From Amphiduros pacificus (Eukaryota > Annelida > Polychaeta > Phyllodocida > Hesionidae): a DNA stretch of 64,000 bases. The stretch lies in assembly GCA_949316495.1 (NCBI GenBank), contig OX439007.1, forward strand, positions 12,869,479 to 12,933,478. The letters are read 5' to 3'. Shown here piece after piece: positions 37,901 through 48,656 of the stretch. The notes under the pieces were generated by a model, which made no database searches, was not told where the DNA came from, and saw only the letters and a program-made list of their open reading frames with translations. The first letter of the stretch is position 1, and each line of letters starts with the position of its first letter. The position numbers were made by a program, and so were the translations under genes.

Positions 37901-40676
37901 CCCGGGATTTCCCAAGCTGATGCGCTTCCAGGCTCACCACGACAGAATTCTCCAGAAGATGATGCCTAAAGTCAAGAAGCACATGGTATACTGACAACTG
38001 TCTAACAATTTGTTTGTATCTGTCTGTCGCACAACAGAATCTCATGTTATATGCCCAAATAAAGGGCTGGGGTTTTGTGTTAAGGCTGAGAAATTCTGTT
38101 TGTAAATGGTAGTGAATATTGGTGATAATATAAAAAGAAAAATTTCCTTGAAATCAAATATAAATCACATGCCTGACCCATAAAAGGCTGAATATAAAAT
38201 TGTACAAACCTGTGACATCATGGAAAGTAATTTCAGATACAGGCAGAAATTATGAAATATTTTGATAAATATGTTAACTTTACAATTTTTTTTACTAGCC
38301 TGGGTACTTCAGGTCTCCAGACAAATCTAAATATTACTTCATTCTTTAAGATTGACTGTGAATATTTTCAGGAAAAGAATGATTTGTTTGCCAACATATA
38401 TACCATCAAGTGGTTCCTGCAGTGCTTCCTGGACAGGGTAGGTCAAGAAACATAACCCTTAGATTTAATACACCTCATATGGAAATATACTTTGGAGGCA
38501 TCGCCTTATATTACTATATGTTTGTCACTAGGTGTCACCACAACTAGTTTCACATTACAGTCAGGAATCTGTAACCTGAACTTGATATGGAAATGATTAG
38601 AAAAATAATTTGGATATCACATATCAATATTATTTCAGCATTTTATGACGAGAAATGTGCTTTTTGTTGCAGGTACCATTCAACCTGACGTTGCGACTTT
38701 GGGATGTGTATATGCTGGACGGGGAGAAAGTTCTCACTGCAATGGCCTACACAATCTTCAAAATGCACAAAAGTTAGTAGATAAAGATAAATGTTGGGGA
38801 AAGAGTAGATGTTGAGAAAGTGATGTACATGTAGATATTTATCTCACATAAAATAGGAATCTGTTTCTAATATAACACAAGAAATACTGCCTATGACAGA
38901 TATATGGAAAAGTCTTCTGCTGAGGTCAGTGACAGGCAAAAATACAGACTATGAAAGAATCCTGGGATGAGGTCAGAGATGGGTATAAATATCGGCTTTG
39001 ACAAAAATAGTCCTTTTTTGAGGTCAGTGACGGGTAGAAATATTGGCTATAACAGGCACTAGTTAGTTTCCTTCAATGAAGTCAGTGCCAGATAGGAATA
39101 TTGACCATGACATATACATGGTTAAACCCTTTGATGAGGTCAATGACAACATTGGTGATAATTGCAATATTCCTATATGATAATCACACGAATATAGAAT
39201 AAAGAACTAGTACTAAAGTCTAATATTTTTTCAATTTATTTTTCAGAGAAAATCCTTCGTATGCAACAAGATGAACTGCTTGCCTTCTTCCAGAATGGTC
39301 TGGAGAAAAACTTTGGTTACGATGACGACCAAGTCATAGAGTCGCTTGGCAACAATATAGAAGAACTCCGAAAAGCAAACCTCATATTTGCTCCAAAGAA
39401 GGAAGGCGATCAGTCTGAGTTGCCACAAAAGCCGTTTGGACTTTTCGTACCACCGAGCGTGGAACAGATCATTGGAAGACGGACCATAGAAACTGAGAAA
39501 GAAATCGTGAGTGGCAAGAGAAGAAGTATAGCCCAGTTACGGCCCCAGATACCTGCTGACGGTGGACCAGCTGCTATTCCTCAAGACGAGGCTGCCTCAC
39601 CCGAGAAGGCCAGCCGCAACTCGACGTTAGGAGACTATGATGCGTTACCTATCACCTCTGTCGAGGAACCCAGTTCTGTGGTGGATTCATCCGATATGAC
39701 CAGCTCCAACACTACTGCCAGTCGCCACCAGACGGCGCACTCGAGCAGAAACACACTCAATGAACCAGAGCCTGTGAAAAGTGCATCGCAATCCAGCATT
39801 ATAGCGGTGGGCCCCGCTGAAGCCGCCCAGCACCAGGAACGCGAGTCCGACTATGATAATGTTAACGGAATGTACGAGCAGGACCTGGAGCGAACCTTAG
39901 AGAATATTGAGGCACAGAACATGGTGTCATATACGCAAGGTGTGTCAGTGGTAGGAGTAAACGGATACACTGAAAACCTCACCAAACATACCCACCAGGT
40001 GGAGCTGCACCACTACGAAACCAGGAGTGAAAGTAGTCACGTAGAAACGTCAAATAGCCGGACAGAAGAAACTCGCTTCTCTTCTTCCACACATGTAAAT
40101 GGACCAATCATGACACTGCCTTTGAATGGAGTAAATGGAATACAGAATGGATATATTGAGCCAACCAATCATGTTAGTCCGACCAAAACTGGGTCACCAG
40201 TGCGCATATCACCAAGTAGATCTGGGTCATCAGGTCATAGGACTCCAATGCATATTTCTCCCACGGGGATGTCACCGTCACATATATCACCTTCCAGGAA
40301 CTCCCCAGGGGCCCCTGTGGGGATGGCAGTCTCACCCACGAGGAGGTCACCTCATGCAGTGTCCCCCGTCAGGACCTCACCAAACAAAATGTCACCTACA
40401 CGCGTGTCACCAACAAAAAAGTCACCCACTAGAATGTCACCTAATAAAATGTCACCAACCCGGGGGTCGCCCACAAAATCCCCGACAAGAGCAACGCCAC
40501 CTGGTGTCTCGCCAGTCAGAACACCTAATCAGATGTCGCCAACCCGGAACATAGCAAGTCCTACCCGCTCGGGCTCAAGGTCGCCATTGCATCCAAGGTC
40601 ACCACCTGGACCAATGTCCCCAGTTGATGGGCCACCGCCGGGTGAAGCAGTTTATCGCAGTACTGTTTACCTATAG
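31887..40676 (+). CDS. USP6NL: USP6NL/RN-tre-like TBC-domain Rab GTPase-activating protein (all but the first coding exon)
   Basis: Eleven exons with GT-AG introns and continuous phase encode 762 residues; vertebrate USP6NL is about 830. Residues 1-70 match its N-terminal region ([17 protein letters not shown]). The TBC domain runs from about residue 72 (RRVYKGIP) to about 285 ([13 protein letters not shown]). Both catalytic fingers are intact: the Arg finger in IDLDVNR (R128) and the Gln finger in GYCQG (Q165). Family members speed GTP hydrolysis by Rab proteins (RN-tre acts on Rab5/Rab43-type Rabs in endocytosis and Golgi traffic), so activity is expected at cytoplasmic membranes. The last exon adds a mostly disordered tail of about 400 residues with many S-P-x-K/R motifs, ending in VYL. 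No P-x-x-D-Y Eps8-binding motif is evident. The start codon lies in an exon not found. Identity is from remembered family sequence and is very secure for the TBC part. Confidence 0.95.
32917..32959 (+). CDS. USP6NL: USP6NL 43-nt exon
   Basis: The acceptor is ctttcag and the donor gtaaaa. It completes the His codon and adds [14 protein letters not shown]. This is the variable linker between the WED motif and the helix that follows. Confidence 0.85.
33552..33632 (+). CDS. USP6NL: USP6NL exon, pre-TBC helix
   Basis: The acceptor is tttgcag and the donor gtaagg. It has 27 codons in phase 0, [20 protein letters not shown] and onward, matching the family's IERTTKWLKMLKGWEKY region. Confidence 0.93.
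34748..34855 (+). CDS. USP6NL: USP6NL exon, start of TBC domain
   Basis: The acceptor is atttcag and the donor gtatgt; it has 36 codons. [16 protein letters not shown] is the classic TBC opening (R-x-x-KGIP-x-x-xRGE-x-W). Confidence 0.95.
34977..35086 (+). CDS. USP6NL: USP6NL exon with the catalytic arginine finger
   Basis: The acceptor is tttcag and the donor gtaagt. It encodes [18 protein letters not shown]; the Arg of I-x-x-D-x-x-R is present. The intron before it is only 121 bases. Confidence 0.95.
35205..35319 (+). CDS. USP6NL: USP6NL exon with the catalytic glutamine finger
   Basis: The acceptor is tttgcag and the donor gtgaga. It encodes [20 protein letters not shown] and onward to MNEE; the Gln of Y-x-Q is present. 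A G-rich tandem repeat begins right at its donor. Confidence 0.95.
35320..35510. repeat. Purine-rich GGTGGGGCAAAGG tandem repeat at the exon donor
   Basis: About a dozen copies of a 14-16-base unit start at the donor itself (gtgagagggtggggcaaagg). Further GGTGAGAGGTGGGGC copies at about 35364 and 35460-35495 reproduce much of the donor context. Confidence 0.9.
35536..36668. mobile_element. Interspersed repeat with GCCCTCCTCC-type inverted ends, in an intron
   Basis: The left end ATGCCCTCCTCCTCCTCC and the right end GGAGGAGGGCAT (about 36655-36666) are inverted copies. Just inside the left end, GAGGGAGGGCATATAG forms a hairpin with it, followed by a CCGTGCGTCCGTG-rich stretch. The interior contains a tandem duplication of about 446 bases: the copies start at GGTCAAAGGTCAAGGTCGC, at 35743 and 36189. 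I associate this kind of repeat with bivalve and gastropod genomes. It has no protein-coding capacity, and the class (MITE or other non-autonomous DNA element) is uncertain. Confidence 0.7.
36747..36801 (+). CDS. USP6NL: USP6NL exon with two in-phase donor sites
   Basis: The acceptor is ttgtag. It encodes [19 protein letters not shown]. The first donor (gtgagt at 36802) gives a product collinear with vertebrate USP6NL (HAMHG-FF). A second donor (gtaagt at 36838) would add 12 residues, [12 protein letters not shown], in the same phase. The first is preferred by homology. Confidence 0.9.
36892..37330. repeat. Intronic minisatellite, 53-bp unit, about 7.5 copies, each with a donor-like site
   Basis: Each unit contains TTGGTAAGTTAGACTGAAGA then CTCCTGAATCACTGTGACTG. 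TTGGTAAGT is a good match to a 5' splice site. The array lies about 60 bases after the exon's alternative donor. Copies are nearly identical except for the last two. Confidence 0.95.
37891..37985 (+). CDS. USP6NL: USP6NL exon, central TBC
   Basis: The acceptor follows a long T run (ttttttttag) and the donor is gtatac. It encodes [20 protein letters not shown] and onward to KKHM. Confidence 0.94.
38372..38437 (+). CDS. USP6NL: USP6NL exon, TBC helix with W-F-x-x-C-F-x-D
   Basis: The acceptor is attttcag and the donor gtaggt. It has 22 codons including [13 protein letters not shown], the conserved TBC motif. Confidence 0.94.
38673..38772 (+). CDS. USP6NL: USP6NL exon, end of TBC domain
   Basis: The acceptor is gttgcag and the donor gttagt. 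It encodes [20 protein letters not shown] and onward to MHK, the R-x-W-D-x-x-x-x-x-G motif that closes the TBC fold. GTTAGT is a slightly weak donor. Confidence 0.94.
39247..40676 (+). CDS. USP6NL: USP6NL last coding exon: end of TBC and long Ser-Pro-rich tail
   Basis: The acceptor is tttttcag; the exon has 476 codons and a TAG stop. The first 80 residues ([20 protein letters not shown], then ELRKAN and KPFG) match the conserved post-TBC region. The rest is low-complexity. From about 40171 to 40640, units such as [10 protein letters not shown] and MSPNK repeat, making over 20 Ser/Thr-Pro sites, many followed by K/R two residues later (the CDK-type consensus). In DNA these are imperfect 15-21-base tandem units, so the tail probably grew partly by minisatellite expansion. 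Confidence 0.95.
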
Positions 40677-42330
40677 AGAACATCAATATATATATTTGTC
40701 TCTTAATGCAGTATATAAGAGATAAAACATGAAAACAAATGCTCAATTTCAAAATACATTACATGTTTGTTATCAGTTTTTTAAAGCGCCATTTTTCAGA
40801 ATATATCATTTCTTTGTTAACTGACAAGTAATTAGTTATTGTAAGTTTCATAAGCGGTATTGAAAATCAAGTTTTTACAAAAGTGGGGAATTGAGGTGTA
40901 TATTTTTGGCAGTTTCTTGTAAGCTTTTAAGAGCTTTGTACCATTAAGTAGAGTAACTTTATTGCTATATTCATCTGTAATAATGCTCTTCACCAAGTAT
41001 AGCACAGCAGAATGGCTTGACATATCGCCTTCATTCAAATCGGTTGAAAAATAATTTTCTCTGATTTTTGGGTGTATGATGGTGCTAGCGAGGGCATTAT
41101 TGTTTATGAATGTAGTGTATGTATTTAGTGCAGTGCTTTGCGGTCATTCCTAGGTATGGTATGATATATAGATATATATATAGATATATATATATATAAA
41201 TTGTACAGAGATCAAGTAGCGTCAGTTGTATACTTTATTGTCTAAGCTTATTTGTTGGATTATTTTTTCGATTGTGATTCAAGTTTTCAGAAATGAATAT
41301 TTTAGGTCGAAAAGTTTATATTAAGAATGATGTGTTCCAAATGGTTCAGAAATGATTGTCTGATCACTGTATGTTGCCAACAAAAACATCCATTTGTGGA
41401 TGTTAGAAAAAAATGCAGTTTTATTTGTTTAATGATGAATGACTGCATCTTTTATGATTCGGTATTTTTTTCATTTCAAGAAACCGATTGCACATATTAG
41501 TTAAGCTATTAATTTAGGAATAGCTTTTAGTTAAATGAAGGTGTAAATGTTAAGTTAATGTTTATTTATGTTGCGTGTGTTGATATGAGTTTCTGTGATG
41601 TGCACAGCCTGATCTGATTGGTTGTGAATGCTAATAACCATAGTAACAGTAACAATGGACAAACCATTACCATAGTCACCACAACATTTACTCACCCAAC
41701 CAATAATGTTGCTAAAATTTTTGGAGCATGTGAGCCATATATTTGCATATCAGATATTAGAATCCCAATCTAAAACAGTGTCAATTATTTCAATTATTTT
41801 ATATAAAAGATTTTGATACGCATTTTACCCAAGATCCATATATGATAGAAGCTGCATAAGCATCAGTTCACACTCTGCCAGCTGTAGGCCATAGATGGTC
41901 TATTTTTAAACGAAGGTGGTCTGTAAATACATCAGTTGTGATTAAGGTCATATGAGGTCACTTATGAGGTCACTCATGAGGTCACTCGAAACGTAAGCCA
42001 ATATGAACTACAAGTGTTGAATACTGTTTAATGTAAAATAGTTGATGCTTTAAGTTTTTTAAATTGCTAGATATTTTAAATGATCACACCGGATAGATTA
42101 AAGATAAAATCTTGAAATTGATGGTGAGATGAAGACTGGTCATGTGTAGAATACTGTACAGAGATTGTAATATATCAATATGTGTGTTGTGTCTTTGTGT
42201 GCTTGTGAGGCCATGCATGTTTAACTATTTGCTTCACACAAACCTCTTTTTTTTGGTGATTCTGAAGGCATGTAAATATAAAAAAGAATGTATGTTATTC
42301 GACATGTAATAAAATAATATGACACTTTTA
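40677..42330 (+). other. USP6NL: Probable 3' UTR of USP6NL
   Basis: AT-rich non-coding sequence follows the stop. The first clear AATAAA that I see on this strand is at 42308-42313, so the UTR may be about 1.6 kb. It includes a (TA/GATA) microsatellite at 41160-41200 and short GAGGTCACT repeats near 41952-41990. Confidence 0.45.
42308..42313 (+). promoter_or_regulatory. Candidate poly(A) signal AATAAA for USP6NL
   Basis: First canonical hexamer noticed after the stop codon. Others follow at about 43297 and 43733, so the real cleavage site is uncertain. Confidence 0.35.
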
Positions 42331-45284
42331 GAGGAACATTTGCAAAAAAAATATTGAATATGAAGAAATTTTAGTTTTACATTTATGTATGTTATATTTT
42401 TGACAAAGGAGGATCTGTCAAACTAATAGTGGAATACGTTTGGCCTAAACGTCCAGATTAAGTGTGATATTTTAAGTCTAAAAATTTGAAATTAGATTCA
42501 CTTTAGATATTTACATCACATTGTTGAAGTATACAAGATCTTGTTTAGGATACAGTGTGAATTAAAAAAAGTTTTGTTTTTATTAGTAAATTTGATTGAA
42601 GGAATGGTCAAGGAAGCCATTAGAATATATATAAAACAGACAATCTGGTTGGGGAATTGAAAGTTATTGTTTTGGTGTAGCCCAAATCTTGTATTGTATT
42701 TCAAAATATATTATTCTGGGACAGTCTACTTGTAAATACATATAATAAGACATGTAGTAGAAATAGCAAACGTTTGTGTATGACATTTTGTAAATCAGTG
42801 AAAATAGTGTTGTTTTCTACCAATATAATAATCGGGCTGTGGAGGCTTAGGTGGTGAACTTAGCTGTGTCCGACAATCCAATCACAAATGACTTGCGTCT
42901 TCCATACCTCCTTGGGCCCCATACATCATTGATAAGTTCAAGTAGCTTCCCATGTGGAGATATTGACCTTTTGACCTTGCCAATGTCCATTTACAGGGAG
43001 CATAAATTGTAAATGAAGCAATTGTGGTTCTCAATAAGAATTGAGGAGTGGGTTGATTGACATTTATATGCAGTAGGTTTTGTTTTCTATGCAGAGTGGA
43101 GATATTGAAATCATTAAGAGGTGGAGAGCCCCAATCTTCCTCTCAGGCCCCGCATAATGTTTTAGGCCACCGAAACAGATGTCTCCTTTCTGGTTGTCAT
43201 AGTATGGTCTGGCATGAGGGTATTTTTCACAAATTTTAATCAGTTTTGATAACAAAATTCAGAAACTACTTTACAGCATTGTTTTAACAAGGCCTCAATA
43301 AAAGGTTGCTGAGTTTGAAATTCTTAAGGTTTCACTGCGAATGATCACTAGAAAGAACGATGAATCTTTGAATTTGTGCACGGTAATAGAATCAATAAGT
43401 TTATTTTCCTCCCATTGAAGCCTCGGAAATCAATATCAAATGCTGATAAAAAAAATAATGTGAAAAAAATGTATCAAAATTTTAGTCTAATTTTGTTTAA
43501 AAATTCTCAAGGTTGCCTATTCTAAAAATTCTCAAGGTTGCCTATTTTAAGTCCGCAGTTCATCATTACAACTTAAACCAGGTTAAAAATTCAAAGAAGC
43601 CTATGCACTGAATGGTTAGAACAAGATTGCTCAAACAAATTGCTCTCCATTTTATACAAATGGTGTTAACAATTTTTACAACAAAGCAACTACATAGTGT
43701 ACGGATGTGCAATGTGTTAATCCTTGCAGTGAATAAAACTGTATGCCCACTGATTTAACACTGTTGTCATTTAAAAACAACAGAATGGTCTTTTTTTTAA
43801 ATTTGTAATGAAAGGTTATTGATTTCCATATTCACAGGAAATATCTCCTGTTAGAAGTTATATTTTTGATTTGTGGTCTTGATATTAATAAATTTCGATT
43901 TAAAATTCAGTTATTCTCAGCTCATTATACACACATTTAAACATAAAATTCCAAAATTCCCAATTCTCAAAATAAATGTCTATGGATGAGACTGTTTTGT
44001 TTAAAAATGTAATATACAAGAGGTGTATGAATTGAATTATTTTGACAAGAAATTGTGTAAATATTTGTATATAGATATCTGTAACTCAAGTATTGAAAAA
44101 AAAACCAAGGTGGAAATGATCAAAACTGTAGCCTCAAGGATACTTTTGTTTTGTTAGATGTCACACAATCTGATTTGTGTTGCTTTTGCAAGATATTACA
44201 CTTCATTTGGAGAATTATCAGTCTTTCAACTTTGCCACCAGATGTCGCTCTCAGCATAGCGCTTCTCAGATAGTCAAGATAAAATAGGATTTGTCATTGC
44301 AACAATTTTCAATATATATTTATATTTAAGTTTTTCAAAGGACGAAACTAGAAATAATGAGATAGAACATTAAAAATATTTATGTTATGGGGGACTAAAT
44401 GGGGTTGAGTATTTGGCAGATTGACTCAATTTGCATGGTCAAGCAAGAATGCCATATAAGGTGTGTACCATATATGGACATAGCATCAAGTTACGCACCA
44501 GGCCAAAGTATTTGGTAAAATTACCCAGCCTATAAACCCAGGAAGTTAACCGGGGATGACAGTATATATGATATAATGTGTATGGGATTTTTTTTAACAC
44601 ACTTGGAACTATACACTCAACAGAAAAAGTTTGGTACTACACAAGTATACCAAATACACGAGAAATGTTTTTATAAATGGTTTCTTTCACTAAATGTGAA
44701 AACAAGTGTTTTCATTTGCATTGTATATTATTATTATTACTATTACTATTACTAATATTTATTACGGAGAAATTGAAGGATTATGAATATTATATTCCTT
44801 TGAAGAAGCAATATTATGTAAATTATTGGTTTGAGAAATAAGGTGCAATTTTTACAGGCAGCTCGACTTCACATACTGGATGCATTTTGTTGACATGAAC
44901 CAGGATTTAATTAGAATAATCAGCAGAAATGGTAGGCGGTTAGCATTAAATGTGTGTTTCTAGATTAATTGGTCAGCATTTATTCAAAAACCAGCAAACA
45001 TTTTCCTATTATGTTGTACACATTATCATTAATGAATTAAAAACAAAATATATATGTTTGATCTGAAATGTAATGAATGACACAAGTTAGTCAAAGCGTA
45101 TTGATTAAATATTACATTGTTAACATTACATTGTTAACATTGTTAACTTTAACCCTGGATGTAGTTTGAAAATTAATGTGCCCATTGTGCCATACTGTCA
45201 GCTGATAAAACAATGTGCACACAGATGATTATACCCGAAAGTAGAAAAAGTGAGAAAAGTTTGTTGGAAAAGTTATTGGTTGGT
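42331..45284. other. AT-rich intergenic DNA
   Basis: No gene, RNA or clear repeat is recognised in this 3-kb stretch. Confidence 0.5.
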
Positions 45285-45285
45285 C

Positions 45286-46135
45286 AGAATATACCCTCCC
45301 TAGAACCAGTATAGGGAAGGTTGCAGGGAGAATATACCCTCCCTGGAACCAATATAGGGAAGGTTGCAAAGAGAATATACCCTCCTTGGAATCAGTGTAG
45401 GGAAGGTTGCAGGGAGAATATACCCTCCTTGGAACCAGTATAGGGAAGGTTGCAGAGAGAATATACCCTCCTTGGAACCAGTATAGGGAAGGTTGCAGGG
45501 AGAATATACCCTCCCTGGAACCAGTATAGGGAAGGTTACAGGGAGAATATACCCTACCTGGAACCAGTATAGGGAAGGTTGCAGGGAGAATATATCCTCC
45601 TTGGAACCAGTGTAGGGAGGGTTACAGGGAGAATATACCCTCCTTGGAATCAATATAGGGAAGGTTGCAGGGAGAATATACCCTCCCTGGAACCAGTATA
45701 GGGAAGGTTGCAGGGAGAATATACCCTCCCTGGAATCAGTATAGGGAAGGTTGCAGGGAGAATATACCCTCCTTGGAATCAGTATAGGGAAGGTTGCAGG
45801 GAGAATATACCCTCCTTGGAACCAGTATAGGGAAGGTTGCAGGGAGAATATACCCTCCTTGGAACCAGTATAGGGAAGGTTGCAGGGAGAATATACCCTC
45901 CTTGGAATCAGTATAGGGAAGGTGCAGGGAGAATATACCCTCCTTGGAATCAGTATAGGGAAGGTTGCACGGAGAATATACCCTCCCTGGAATCAGTATA
46001 GGGAAGGTTGCAGGAAGAATATACCCTCCTTGGAATCAGTACAGGGAAGGTTGCAGGGATAATATACCCTCCTTGGAACCAGTGTAGGGAAGGTTGCAGG
46101 GAGAATATACCCTTCCTGGAACCAGTATAGGGAAG
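45286..46135. repeat. Minisatellite, 43-bp unit, about 20 copies
   Basis: The unit contains AGAATATACCCTCCTTGGAA then (C/T)CAGTATAGGGAAGGTTGCAGGG. Starts at 45286 and 45329 give the 43-base period. One copy near 45920 lacks a T pair (GGTGCAGGG). Confidence 0.95.
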
Positions 46136-46626
46136 TAAAAATAAAACCAGAAAGTACCAATAAGGTTTATACGAAAAAAGTGAAAATATATACAAAACGT
46201 AGAGTTATAATTTTGTTCATTAAGAAAAACCTGGTCATAATTTGCCCTGTATCATGGGCAGTGTGTTAATTGCATCAGGCAATGCTGAGGAGGTGGGGTG
46301 GGGCAGTGCTGAGGAGGTGGGGTGGGGCAGTGTATGTTTGGAACCAGGTGCTTTTATATGGAGAGATTGTGCAAAATGTGCACTGATTGAAAATAAGTAA
46401 TTCTTAACCAAGGCACAATTGTCATTTCAATTTGGGAATGATATTTGAAAATAGCACTGAAATTGATGAAATAAAATGTAATATATACTGAAATCAAGTG
46501 TTTTGTGTGTTAGTTAATCTGGCTGTTTTATTTTTTGTAACTGTAAAGCATACCCAATGATGAATAATTTTCCAAACGATTTACTCTACCTTAAACTGTG
46601 CAGGTCACATACTTTCAAATGCATGT
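46136..46626. other. Spacer with a two-copy G-rich repeat
   Basis: GCTGAGGAGGTGGGGTGGGG occurs twice near 46280-46328. Nothing else recognised. Confidence 0.4.
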
Positions 46627-46969
46627 TACATATTGAATAGGCCACGGGCCGTGGCGCAGTTGGTTAGAGCGCCAGCTTATTAGCACCAGTTCCTCTGTGG
46701 TGATCCAAAGGTCATGGGTTCGAACCCCGGCCGTGCCGGAATTGAACTCATGATACAATTTCCTACATGAGCTGAGGACCGTGCCTAAAGGGTTAACCCG
46801 TTGTCCTTGTATATCTATGACCGGGTGAGTTGTCATGTCAAGGACCTGCGACATGACAATTCAGTGAGGCAGCACTATATCTGCTACAAGTAGGTCTCAT
46901 CACGAAATGACTGAAATACTGTTGAAAGTGATGTAAAACCCCAAACAAACAAACAAATACATATTGAAT
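46627..46969 (+). mobile_element. tRNA-derived SINE, copy 1, with 12-bp target duplication
   Basis: The head is tRNA-like, with a box A (GTGGCGCAGTTGGTTAGAGC) and a box B (GGTTCGAACCC) suitable for RNA polymerase III. The body contains GACATGACAATTCAGTGAGG and CTGCTACAAGTAGG, and the 3' end is GTAAAACCCCAAACAAAC plus CAAA repeats. The element proper is 46639-46957. The 12-base direct repeat TACATATTGAAT flanks it (46627-46638 and 46958-46969), the mark of LINE-driven insertion. The head is too altered for a working tRNA. Confidence 0.92.
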
Positions 46970-47245
46970 TTGGCCCCAACTTCTTGTATTGATTCTCATT
47001 GGCTAATATTTATAATGTTGTTCAAAATGGCAGCCTCCTTGACAACTGAGTGATAATCAGTGATTCGTTGGATACCACCAAATATTACACCCATTGAAGC
47101 CCAGTATAAATGCTTGCTATTGCAGGCTCAATATATCACATATAAAACATTGTTTTTATACACTAGTGTGTTCTCATCATTCTCATATACAGAAATGTGG
47201 GGGTTGCAGTCTCAATTTTTAGCAATTTGACAATTTGACAAAGGG
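46970..47245. other. Flank of the SINE, duplicated further right
   Basis: About 46970-47120 resembles 47905-48060; see the empty-site entry. No gene recognised. Confidence 0.5.
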
Positions 47246-47250
47246 TGCCG

Positions 47251-47440
47251 CGATTGAAGCCGGCGGTTCCGCCAAAATCCACCCCAAACCGCCAGATATC
47301 GCCAGTTACACACGATTGGGCGGCGGTGGACTCGCTGCTTACACATGATTGGTTCAGCGGAAAGTGCCACTTTGCACACAATTGTGTACAGGCGGGCGGG
47401 TCAGCGGATTTCGCCTCCTTCCGCCGGCGGGTTTCAATCG
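47251..47440. mobile_element. GC-rich 190-bp foldback element
   Basis: The left end CGATTGAAGCCGGCGG (47251-47266) pairs with CCGCCGGCGGGTTTCAATCG at 47421-47440. The interior repeats CACACGATTG, CACATGATTG and CACAATTGTG and is unusually GC-rich for this window. Overlapping frames on both strands are by-products. A small inverted-repeat transposon is likely; no target duplication was identified. Confidence 0.6.
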
Positions 47441-47885
47441 TGTGTACCCAAAGTTTGAACATACCGCCATTACTGCCTTGCTCCGAACCTACTGTGGGCT
47501 CTCAGAAGGTGAAATTCCCAAAAATATATTTCACATCCAATCATTTAATAAATTAGCCTTTAAAATATCACAAATTGGTACACTGGAAATAAATTACTGA
47601 AACATATATGAACTACTTTGTAGATAATTTTTTTCTCAGAATTATGGCCAACCGGAAATGCAAAACATTGTTTGCTGCAGAGCTCTACTGGAACAAACAT
47701 GCATGAGCGATTTTTGGTGGTGTCCAACCTCATACCTATTAAATTTATGAAAAGAACATAGGCCAAGGCCTTGGAGCTATGCGGATCATTGCTTTTTTGT
47801 AATGTCTGTGAACATTTTCTGGAAATTGCTTCTTTCAATCCTTTCCCAAAGCAGACTTGAGAATATGATAATTTTGACCAATCAA
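47441..47885. other. Unremarkable spacer
   Basis: No gene recognised. Confidence 0.35.
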
Positions 47886-48060
47886 AATGCATGTTACATA
47901 TTGAATTTGGCTCCAAAATTGTTATTTCAATTCTTATTGGGTAATATTTATAATGACAGGAACCTTGACAACTCAGTGATAGTTATTAGATTTATGAAAA
48001 AAACGAAAAGAAAAAAGAACAAAATGGGCAAAATTTAGAGCCCAATATAAAATAGATAGG
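47886..48060 (+). repeat. Paralogous copy of the SINE-1 locus without the SINE (empty site)
   Basis: AAATGCATGTTACATATTGA runs straight into ATTTGGC at 47887-47912. At 46618 the same sequence is split by the SINE after TACATATTGAAT. Downstream similarity continues (GGTAATATTTATAATG, CCTTGACAACT.AGTGATA). The pair is either a local duplication older than the SINE insertion or two copies of a longer interspersed repeat. Confidence 0.75.
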
Positions 48061-48656
48061 ATTGGTCCCCCGAACATACTACATCTTGCCTACTAATAGC
48101 TAATAACTCCTCCCAATAGTTTCACAGGGGAGGATCAAAGTTGATAGACAGAAATTGTCCCTCAACACTGCAGAATCTATGCTGACATTGCAAAGTTAAA
48201 AATCAATAATCAGCTAGCGAGAGCTCCAGGAGACCCTTGTTAAAAATCTCAACTTATTATATATACAAGACATTCTTAATATTGCTTTTGCAAATATAGT
48301 GCACAAGCGAAGACAACATGTTACAAAATACTACTTATTAAGAAATGATACATAAACACAAAGATTCGTAAATATAAAGCAATATAACAATGGAGCAAAA
48401 CCATACGGAAAATGATTCCCCACCAAGTGTGAATTTATATCAAGTCAATATTTTTGGAGCATTCTAAACTGTAGTCTCAAACATGAATGTTTTACACTTA
48501 CATGTCTTGAATGTTCCAGAAATAATGTTTCTGACTTTATACTGCCATTGACAAACCTTTGGAATATTGTTTGCAAGTTTTATAAGGTTACATTTTATCA
48601 GGGACATTGGAGGGGAATGATCCTTGGTTGCTGGTTATATTAGTTTATGTAGCATC
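48061..48656. other. Unremarkable spacer
   Basis: No gene recognised. Confidence 0.35.

Noticed and set aside
40135-40554. A 139-codon + strand frame inside the USP6NL last exon
   Set aside because: Out-of-frame shadow of the Ser-Pro repeat region.
46643-46735. Possible tRNA gene (box A and box B present), also at 48673-48760
   Set aside because: The cloverleaf is not sustained. The same head is joined to a shared body and CAAA tail in two copies with target duplications, so these are SINEs.
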